From Tannerella sp. (GTDB lineage Bacteria > Bacteroidota > Bacteroidia > Bacteroidales > Tannerellaceae), in the NCBI GenBank assembly GCA_031268395.1, contig JAIRXI010000018.1:1-20328 (forward strand): 20,328 nt of DNA, in the 5' to 3' direction. The position numbers were made by a program, and so were the translations under genes. The notes beneath the pieces were generated by a model that was not told the origin of the DNA, ran no database searches, and worked only from the letters and a program-made list of their open reading frames with translations. Positions 15,346 through 20,328 of this stretch are shown here, one piece after another. Numbering within the stretch: position 1 is the first letter of the stretch; every line of letters begins with the position of its first letter.

Positions 15346-15540
15346 GGGAGGCCGAACCTCCCTGAAGCTGTTCGGTCGACCGCCCTAAGGCTGTTTAGTC
15401 GACCGCCCTAAGGCTGTTTAGTCGACTGCCCTAAGGCTGTTCAGTCGACTGCCCTAAGGCTGTTTAGTCGACTGCCCTAAGGCTGTTCAGTCGACCGCCC
15501 TAAGGCTGTCCAGTCGACTGCCCTAAAACCGGGAGGCCGA
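15346..15540. repeat. 10-bp direct repeats flanking the 23-bp array
   Basis: GGGAGGCCGA occurs at 15346-15355 and again at 15531-15540, one copy on each side of the tandem array. The left copy is also part of a small hairpin (GGGAGG...CCTCCC). The pair could mark the borders of an inserted unit or be chance. The rest of the 15260-15646 gap contains A/T-rich leader sequence of the synthase gene and the tonB terminator, and no reading frame worth calling. Confidence 0.55.
15375..15527. repeat. Tandem array, 6 full and one partial 23-bp unit with GTCGAC core
   Basis: Units start at 15375, 15398, 15421, 15444, 15467, 15490 and 15513 (the last cut after 15 bases). Each begins with the palindrome GTCGAC, then C or T, then GCCCTAAGGCTGT and a short variable end (TTA, TCA or CCA). 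GCC-CTAA-GGC inside each unit could form a small hairpin. Units differ from each other at only a few positions. The period is not a multiple of three, and no reading frame runs through it. The array sits between the convergent ends of nothing: it lies downstream of tonB and upstream of the polyprenyl synthase, both on the minus strand. Confidence 0.95.
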
Positions 15541-15573
15541 CAAGCACAATTCCGTTAAGAAATACAGGTCAAT

Positions 15574-15606
15574 AAAAAAAGGCCACTCACCCCGGAACGG
15601 CCTTTT
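15574..15606 (-). terminator. Rho-independent terminator of tonB
   Basis: AAAAGGCC (15577-15584) pairs perfectly with GGCCTTTT (15599-15606) around a 14-base loop. On the minus strand the stem is followed by seven T residues. It lies about 40 bases after the tonB stop codon. Confidence 0.75.
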
Positions 15607-15646
15607 CTAATGAAAAAACTGAGTTTTCTCCGCTCAAAATTACGGA

Positions 15647-16342
15647 CTATTCTAACCGGAAGAGAACCGGCAGATTGTAATTCACACGCACCGGCTTTCC
15701 TCTTTGCTTGCCCGGTTTCCACTTGGGCATTGCATTGATAACACGAATAGCCTCCCTGTCCAGCGTAGGATCCACGCCTCGGATCACTTTCGCGTCCACA
15801 ATACTTCCATCCCGATTGATGGTGAAGGAACAGGAAACGCGACCCGAGATCCCGTTTTCCGCCGCTACGACCGGATATTTGATAGAAGTGTTCAGATAAG
15901 TTAGCAGTGCCACCTGACCTCCCGGAAATTCCGCCGGTTCTTCCACAATGGTGAAAATTTTATTGTCATCCTCTTCCTCTTCCTGCACCTCTACGGCAGG
16001 AGGTACATAAACCTCTACCTGCTTGGCGCTGGCATCGTCTTCTGTCGACATCAAATCGGCATTCTCCACTTTTGCATCATCCTCCACAATGTTCAACACT
16101 TCGGCAACCACTTGCTGTGGCGGCGGTGGTGGCGGCGGTGGTGGTTCTTCTTCCTGTTTGGTGATTTCAATCTCATCCTCGGCGAGGATATCGGCGACTC
16201 CTTCATTCGTTTCCGCCTTGAAGTCTTTTGTCCCCCACTCAAAACCTACAAACAGGATAGCTAAGCCCATGACCAAGCCCATTAAAAGGCTTAACCCCTT
16301 CCCTCTTTCCAAATCTGCTTTGGGCGATTTCTTGATTTCCAT
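15647..16342 (-). CDS. tonB: TonB energy-transducing protein
   Basis: A 231-residue protein that carries energy from the ExbB/ExbD motor to outer-membrane receptors. One membrane helix (about 17-36) near the N-terminus is followed by a periplasmic linker with an acidic part, a run of nine prolines (about 67-75) and a second acidic cluster (EEEEDD, about 121-126). The C-terminal TonB domain (about 138-231) has EFPGGQVALLTYL, ISGRVSCSFTINRDGSI and MPKWKPGKQRGKPVRVNYNLPV, typical of Bacteroidota. The start at 16342 is preferred because the frame upstream of it (another ATG at 16408) runs through the promoter and an inverted repeat. It is a single gene with its own terminator, apart from the exb operon 2.5 kb away. 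Confidence 0.95.
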   Translation of the reverse strand: MEIKKSPKADLERGKGLSLLMGLVMGLAILFVGFEWGTKDFKAETNEGVADILAEDEIEITKQEEEPPPPPPPPPQQVVAEVLNIVEDDAKVENADLMSTEDDASAKQVEVYVPPAVEVQEEEEDDNKIFTIVEEPAEFPGGQVALLTYLNTSIKYPVVAAENGISGRVSCSFTINRDGSIVDAKVIRGVDPTLDREAIRVINAMPKWKPGKQRGKPVRVNYNLPVLFRLE

Positions 16343-16371
16343 AGAACTTTTATTTTTAATTTTGTCCGTAG

Positions 16372-16379
16372 CAAAGGTA
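16372..16379 (-). promoter_or_regulatory. Candidate -7 box of tonB
   Basis: On the minus strand TACCTTTG fits TAnnTTTG and lies 29 bases before the tonB ATG at 16342. The usual TTTG at 19-21 bases upstream is not present; the nearest TTTG is 26 bases upstream, within the adjacent inverted repeat. Confidence 0.45.
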
Positions 16380-16387
16380 TGGATTAA

Positions 16388-16409
16388 TTTGACAGATCCT
16401 ACTGTCAAA
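16388..16409. promoter_or_regulatory. Operator-like inverted repeat TTTGACAG-N6-CTGTCAAA upstream of tonB
   Basis: TTTGACAG (16388-16395) and CTGTCAAA (16402-16409) are perfect 8-bp inverted copies with a 6-bp spacer. The repeat begins 8 bases upstream of the tonB -7 box and covers the region where the -33 contact would be. That geometry is what a dimeric repressor or activator site would have. The regulator is not known. Confidence 0.5.
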
Positions 16410-16538
16410 GGGAGAAAAATGCGGATATTTTTATTTTTTTGTGATAGATAAAAAAAGCATGTACGAAATATACCTTTTTTCGGATTGCCACGTTATAGTA
16501 GCGTACAACGCCTGTCGCCGATTTCCGGAAATCCGGTG

Positions 16539-16546
16539 TATGTTTG
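16539..16546 (+). promoter_or_regulatory. Weak candidate -7 box of porQ
   Basis: TATGTTTG fits TAnnTTTG but lies only 15-24 bases from the two possible porQ ATG codons, and no -33 TTTG was found at the right distance. Reported as a possibility only. Confidence 0.3.
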
Positions 16547-16570
16547 CAGGTGTTATGTGGTATGATAAAT

Positions 16571-17575
16571 ATGAAATATATACGATTGACGGCATTTTTG
16601 CTGGCAGCACCCTGTTTGCTTTCCGCCCAGGAAGGAGGTGAGGTTTTTACCTTCCTGCGCTATCCCACCTCTTCTCACGTGAATGCGCTGGGCGGACATA
16701 CCGTATCCCTGATCGAACGCGATCCTTCCATGATTTTCCATAACCCTGCGCTGCTGGGCGGCGAGATGGACGGGATGGCAAACCTGAATTACATGAGCTA
16801 CATGGCCGATATTCATGTGGGCAGTGCGGTCTACACAAAGGCTTTACGGGAGCGGAGCGCCTGGGGGATCGGAACGCGCTTTTTCAATTACGGGAACATG
16901 AAGGAAGTGGATGCGTCCCATACGGTACTGGGAAATTTTTCGGCCAATGACCTGAGCATAAATGCATTTTATTCATACGATCTTTCGAGCCGGTGGCGCG
17001 GGGGCGTATCTTTCGGGATGCTCTATTCGGGTCTGGCGGAATACACGTCGTTCGGAATCGCCGTAGATGCGGGACTGAGTTATTTTGACCCGGATAACGG
17101 TACGTCGTATGGCTTTGCCCTGAAAAATATCGGGGCGCAACTCAAGGCTTATGACAGTAAGAGGGAAAAACTGCCCTGGGACATCCAGCTGGGGCTGACA
17201 AAGAAAACAGCCCATGCACCGCTTCGTTTTTCCGTGACCGCCATGTACCTGAACCGGTGGAAATTCAACTATATCGACGGAAGCCTGAAAGAATTAAAAT
17301 TGAATGAAAACTTCTTTCAGACGGCGGTAAAGCACCTTGTATTCGGAGTGGATTTCATCCCTTCGGAAAACGTCTGGGTCGGGATCGGGTACAATCCGAA
17401 AATGGCTGCCGACATGCGACTCAGGGAAGGCGGCAACCGGTTGGGCGGTTTCTCGGCTGGAGCCGGCCTGAGGGTCTCCCGGTTCGACCTGAACGTTTCC
17501 GCCGCACGCTACCATCCTTCGGCGCTCTCGCTGATGCTGAGCGTCTCCATGTCGTTATCGGATGCCGCGTTATAA
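16571..17575 (+). CDS. porQ: Type IX secretion system protein PorQ
   Basis: Outer-membrane barrel-like protein of the type IX secretion surface attachment complex, known from Porphyromonas gingivalis. With the start at 16571 it has 334 residues and begins with a clean signal peptide (1-19, ending LLSA before QEGG). The first mature stretch, GGEVFTFLRYPTSSHVNALGGHTVSLIERDPSMIFHNPALL, has the PorV/PorQ-type look of NALGG and the NPA motif. Alternating beta strands fill the rest. ATG codons at 16544 and 16562 are also in frame, but the signal peptide fits best from 16571 or 16562. The order porQ, cmk, ispH with 12 bp and about 45 bp gaps matches the arrangement I recall from Porphyromonas, which supports the call. 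Its presence suggests that the organism has type IX secretion. Confidence 0.88.
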   Translation: MKYIRLTAFLLAAPCLLSAQEGGEVFTFLRYPTSSHVNALGGHTVSLIERDPSMIFHNPALLGGEMDGMANLNYMSYMADIHVGSAVYTKALRERSAWGIGTRFFNYGNMKEVDASHTVLGNFSANDLSINAFYSYDLSSRWRGGVSFGMLYSGLAEYTSFGIAVDAGLSYFDPDNGTSYGFALKNIGAQLKAYDSKREKLPWDIQLGLTKKTAHAPLRFSVTAMYLNRWKFNYIDGSLKELKLNENFFQTAVKHLVFGVDFIPSENVWVGIGYNPKMAADMRLREGGNRLGGFSAGAGLRVSRFDLNVSAARYHPSALSLMLSVSMSLSDAAL

Positions 17576-17587
17576 AAATCAGCGCAG

Positions 17588-18280
17588 ATGAAGAAAATAA
17601 TTGTAGCGATCGACGGGTTTTCGTCTTGCGGAAAGAGTTCGATGGCAAAGGAACTGGCCCGGGCCACAGGCTATACCTATATAGATAGTGGCGCCATGTA
17701 CCGGGCGGTGACGCTTTATGTGCTGCGGAACGGACTTTTCCGGGAAGGAGGCGTGGATGAAGAGCGACTGCGTACGGTCGTCGGCCGGCTGGAGATTTCG
17801 TTCCGGGTGCATCCCGAAACGGGACAGACGGAAACGTATCTGAACGGCGAAAACGTGGAGACTGCCATCCGGCAAATGGAGGTAGCAACATGGGTGAGTC
17901 AGGTTGCGGCCATTGGATTTGTTCGCCGGGCATTAGTGGCCGCCCAGCGGGCGATGGGACGGACGAAAGGTGTTGTCATGGACGGACGGGACATCGGGAC
18001 GGTCGTCTTTCCCGAAGCGGAACTGAAAATCTTTGTAACGGCATTGGCCGAAGTGCGTGCGCAACGCCGTGTAGACGAGTTGCGTGCAAGGAATCAGGCT
18101 GCCTCTTTCGAGGAAGTCCTGGCCAACGTGCAGCAGCGCGACCGCATGGACATGATGCGCATGGACAGTCCGTTGCACAAGGCGAATGACGCCCTCGAAC
18201 TGGACAATACACACCTGACCGTTCTCGAACAGCAGGCTTGGCTGCTGGAACAGTTTCACCGTGTGGCAGGTGAAGAATAA
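17588..18280 (+). CDS. cmk: Cytidylate kinase
   Basis: Cytoplasmic kinase that phosphorylates CMP and dCMP with ATP. The 230 residues are the usual length. The ATP-binding P-loop is GFSSCGKSS (10-18), the nucleotide-binding segment is [14 protein letters not shown] (31-44), [12 protein letters not shown] (131-142) is the conserved CMP-binding region, and the LID arginines lie in [13 protein letters not shown] (157-169) and QQRDRMD (182-188). It starts 12 bp after porQ and is followed by ispH on the same strand, so the three genes probably share a transcript. Confidence 0.96.
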   Translation: MKKIIVAIDGFSSCGKSSMAKELARATGYTYIDSGAMYRAVTLYVLRNGLFREGGVDEERLRTVVGRLEISFRVHPETGQTETYLNGENVETAIRQMEVATWVSQVAAIGFVRRALVAAQRAMGRTKGVVMDGRDIGTVVFPEAELKIFVTALAEVRAQRRVDELRARNQAASFEEVLANVQQRDRMDMMRMDSPLHKANDALELDNTHLTVLEQQAWLLEQFHRVAGEE

Positions 18281-18325
18281 AGATTGAGGTATCCGGTTTT
18301 TGCAAATGAGCAGCTGATTGTCCGA

Positions 18326-19192
18326 ATGGTAGAAGTAACAATAGATGCAGGTTCCGGATTCTGTTTCGGCGTAGTGAATGCCATCGAAAGTGCGGAACGG
18401 GAATTGAAAAATGCCGACGGGCTGTACTGCCTGGGTGACCTGGTGCACAACAGCCTTGAAATGGAACGCTTGCAGAGGCTGGGACTTCGCACCATCCGGC
18501 ACGAAGCGCTCCGGCTGCTGACCGGACGGACGGTTCTGTTGCGTGCGCATGGAGAACCGCCTTCCACCTATCGCCTGGCGCAGCAGCACCGGATCAGAAT
18601 CATTGACGCGACCTGTCCGGTGGTACTTCAGTTGCAACGCAGGATTCACCGGTGTTTCCTGGAGGCAAAGGACAGTGGGGCGCAACTGGTTATCTACGGA
18701 AAGAAAGGCCATGCCGAAGTGAACGGGTTAGTGGGCCAGACGGACGGAACGGCGATTGTAATCGAAAAACCGGAAGACCTGGATATCCTTGATTTCCGGC
18801 GCAGTATTTTCCTTTTCTCGCAAACGACCAAACCGCTGGACGGATTCGGACGGATTGTTGAAGCGATCGGTCAGCGCATCGCTCCGGGCGTGAAATTCAA
18901 TTCTTTTGATACGATTTGCCGCCAGGTAGCCAACCGTTTACCGAACATACGGGTGTTCGCCGCCCGTCACGACCGGATCTACTTTGTCGCCGGCAGGCAA
19001 AGTTCCAACGGAAGGATGCTGTTTGAAGAATGCAAAAAGGCGAATCCCTGTACGGTATTCATTACGGAGGCGTCCGGGATCACGGATCCGCTGCCGTCCG
19101 CCGTCCGGACAGTGGGCGTCTGCGGCGCAACGTCTACCCCCAAATGGCTTATGGAAGAAGTGGCGGACCGGATACGGGAAGTCAACCGGTGA
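18326..19192 (+). CDS. ispH: 4-hydroxy-3-methylbut-2-enyl diphosphate reductase
   Basis: Last enzyme of the MEP isoprenoid pathway; it reduces HMBPP to IPP and DMAPP with a [4Fe-4S] cluster. From the ATG at 18326 the protein has 288 residues. The three cluster cysteines are Cys13 (GFCFGV), Cys97 (IDATCPVV) and Cys198 (FDTICRQ), almost the same spacing as in E. coli. Substrate residues are also visible: His41 (DLVHN), His75 (LLRAHGEPP), His129 and Glu131 (GHAEVNGLVGQ) and Thr168 (SQTTKP). An earlier TTG at 18284 would add 14 residues outside the family pattern and is rejected. The gene lies 45 bp after cmk. Confidence 0.95.
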   Translation: MVEVTIDAGSGFCFGVVNAIESAERELKNADGLYCLGDLVHNSLEMERLQRLGLRTIRHEALRLLTGRTVLLRAHGEPPSTYRLAQQHRIRIIDATCPVVLQLQRRIHRCFLEAKDSGAQLVIYGKKGHAEVNGLVGQTDGTAIVIEKPEDLDILDFRRSIFLFSQTTKPLDGFGRIVEAIGQRIAPGVKFNSFDTICRQVANRLPNIRVFAARHDRIYFVAGRQSSNGRMLFEECKKANPCTVFITEASGITDPLPSAVRTVGVCGATSTPKWLMEEVADRIREVNR

Positions 19193-19232
19193 ACAGAGCA
19201 GGTTTTTAAAGATGGCGTTTTAATATGGTTGA

Positions 19233-20213
19233 ATGATGGATACGGTACGGTGGGGCATTATCGGATGCGGCGACGTATGCGAAGTAAAGAGCGGCCCCGC
19301 GTTTTACAAATGCGAACATTCGGCGTTGCAGGCGGTGATGCGGCGGGACGTCGGGAAAGCGGCGGATTTTGCCCGGCGACACGGCGTGCCGCGCTTTTAT
19401 TCGGATGCCTGTCAACTGATTGCCGACCCCGAAGTCGACGTCGTGTATGTGGCGACGCCGCCGGCAAGCCATGCGGAATGGGCCATCAAGGCTTTGCAGG
19501 CAGGGAAGCCGGTGTACGTGGAGAAGCCGATGGGACGGACGTACGGGGAGTGCCGGCAAATGCTGCAAACGGCCGGGGAGAAGGGACTGAAACTGTGGGT
19601 AGCTTATTACCGGCGTTCACTCCCGTATTTCCTGAAAGTAAAGGAATTGTTGGACGCTCGGGCGATCGGTCGGGTGCAGGCGGTACGGACGGCGTTTTTC
19701 CGTCCGCCGCTGGCCTGCGACTTGGCGGAAGATCTCCATACATGGCGCGTCAACAGGGCCATTGCCGGAGGTGGTTATTTTCACGACTTGGCGCCACATA
19801 CAATCGACTTGCTGATGTTTCTCCTTGGCGACATCGTCGAAGCCAAAGGCATTGCGTCCAATGTCGGCCGTTTGTATGAAGTGGAAGATACCGTCAGCGC
19901 GTCATTTTTATTCCGGTCGGGCGTAACAGGATCTGCCATCATGTGTTATGCCTCTTCTGCCGCGGTACGGGAAGACCGCACGGAAATTATCGGCACGGAA
20001 GGGTCGATCCGTTTTTCTACGTTTGACTTTGCGCCCGTCGAGTGGATTACACCCGGAAAGACGGAAACATTTCACTGTCCGCGTCCGCTCCATATCCAGC
20101 AACAGATGATACAAAGCATCGTAGATGAGATGCGCGGCGCCGGTCACTGTCCTTCTACCGGCGAAACGGCCAGCCGGGTGAACCGGGTGATGGAACAGAT
20201 ACTTGACGAATAA
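19233..20213 (+). CDS. Gfo/Idh/MocA-family NAD(P)-dependent oxidoreductase
   Basis: A 326-residue dehydrogenase of the glucose-fructose oxidoreductase / inositol dehydrogenase family, usually acting on sugars or related polyols. The N-terminal Rossmann fold begins WGIIGCGDV (7-15), with YVATPPASH (72-80) and the catalytic EKP motif (97-99, YVEKPMGRTYGE). The C-terminal domain has GGGYFHDLAPHTIDLLMFLLG (179-199), where Asp185 and His189 match the usual active-site pair. ATG codons at 19233 and 19236 adjoin each other. It lies 40 bp after ispH on the same strand; the enzyme family has no known link with isoprenoids, so it may be a separate unit. The substrate is not visible. Confidence 0.93.
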   Translation: MMDTVRWGIIGCGDVCEVKSGPAFYKCEHSALQAVMRRDVGKAADFARRHGVPRFYSDACQLIADPEVDVVYVATPPASHAEWAIKALQAGKPVYVEKPMGRTYGECRQMLQTAGEKGLKLWVAYYRRSLPYFLKVKELLDARAIGRVQAVRTAFFRPPLACDLAEDLHTWRVNRAIAGGGYFHDLAPHTIDLLMFLLGDIVEAKGIASNVGRLYEVEDTVSASFLFRSGVTGSAIMCYASSAAVREDRTEIIGTEGSIRFSTFDFAPVEWITPGKTETFHCPRPLHIQQQMIQSIVDEMRGAGHCPSTGETASRVNRVMEQILDE

Positions 20214-20233
20214 CCTGAGTTCGGGATAAGGAT

Positions 20234-20323
20234 AAGCCCGTCAGGGCTTGCATATCAATAGAAAACGGTTCCCGTACATAAAAAGAACGCCGCAGGTGTT
20301 CAACCCCTGACGGGGTTGCGGCG
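20234..20323. repeat. Pair of REP-like hairpins after the oxidoreductase gene
   Basis: AAGCCC-GTCA-GGGCTT (20234-20249) and CAACCCC-TGAC-GGGGTTG (20301-20318) are perfect stems whose 4-base loops are each other's reverse complement, so the two hairpins are related and in opposite orientation. CGCCGC (20289-20294) and GCGGCG (20318-20323) add an outer stem to the second. There is no T-run, so they do not look like terminators. The arrangement fits an interspersed REP-type repeat cut by the window edge. Confidence 0.55.
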
Positions 20324-20328
20324 GAGAC

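Noticed and set aside
16023..16451. Plus-strand frame with polyglycine
   Set aside because: It is the complement of the proline run of TonB and crosses the tonB promoter region.
18284..18325. TTG start 14 codons upstream of ispH
   Set aside because: The extra residues do not belong to the family pattern, and the ATG at 18326 gives the expected N-terminus just before the first cluster cysteine.

Overview
The window reads as chromosomal DNA of a Bacteroidota bacterium, most likely order Bacteroidales. The evidence is a SusC/RagA-type TonB-linked receptor with its FecR anti-sigma factor and ECF sigma factor, a PorQ homologue (type IX secretion), an ExbB/ExbD/ExbD operon with a Bacteroidota-style TonB, and promoter boxes of the TTTG / TAnnTTTG type known from Bacteroides. 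Base composition is roughly balanced, and genus cannot be fixed from this sequence alone. Most genes are intact, ordinary core genes. I found no phage, CRISPR array, toxin-antitoxin pair or defence system.

Layout. 1-4374 (minus): ECF sigma factor, FecR-like anti-sigma factor, then a SusC-type receptor cut by the left window edge; together they form a cell-surface signalling and uptake unit. 4375-5975: a 1.6-kb stretch without a convincing gene, dense in palindromic DNA: a 156-bp MITE-like inverted repeat, a 13-unit array of a 21-bp GC-rich repeat inside imperfect inverted flanks, and two long hairpins. 5976-7857 (plus): prmA followed by three small genes (YtxH-like, holin-like membrane protein, and an overlapping unknown protein). 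7896-10607 (minus): an Lrp/AsnC regulator followed by a second TonB-dependent receptor. 10848-13139 (minus): exbB, a four-helix membrane protein of unknown function and two exbD genes, ending at a terminator. 13234-13321: tRNA-Ser(GGA). 13482-15259 (minus): a polyprenyl synthase and a TatD-family nuclease, overlapping by one base. 15260-15646: a second tandem array (23-bp unit with a GTCGAC core) and the tonB terminator. 15647-16342 (minus): tonB. 16571-19192 (plus): porQ, cmk and ispH. 19233-20213 (plus): a Gfo/Idh/MocA oxidoreductase, followed by a REP-like pair of hairpins at the right edge.

How the genes connect. ExbB, the two ExbDs and TonB would power both outer-membrane receptors seen here, and the SusC-type receptor has the extra N-terminal STN domain that passes a signal to a FecR/ECF sigma pair. 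IspH makes IPP/DMAPP, the substrates of the polyprenyl synthase. PorQ belongs to the surface attachment complex of type IX secretion. The least explained parts are the two unrelated, intergenic, palindrome-rich tandem arrays, the MITE-like element, and an 8-bp inverted repeat placed like an operator upstream of tonB.
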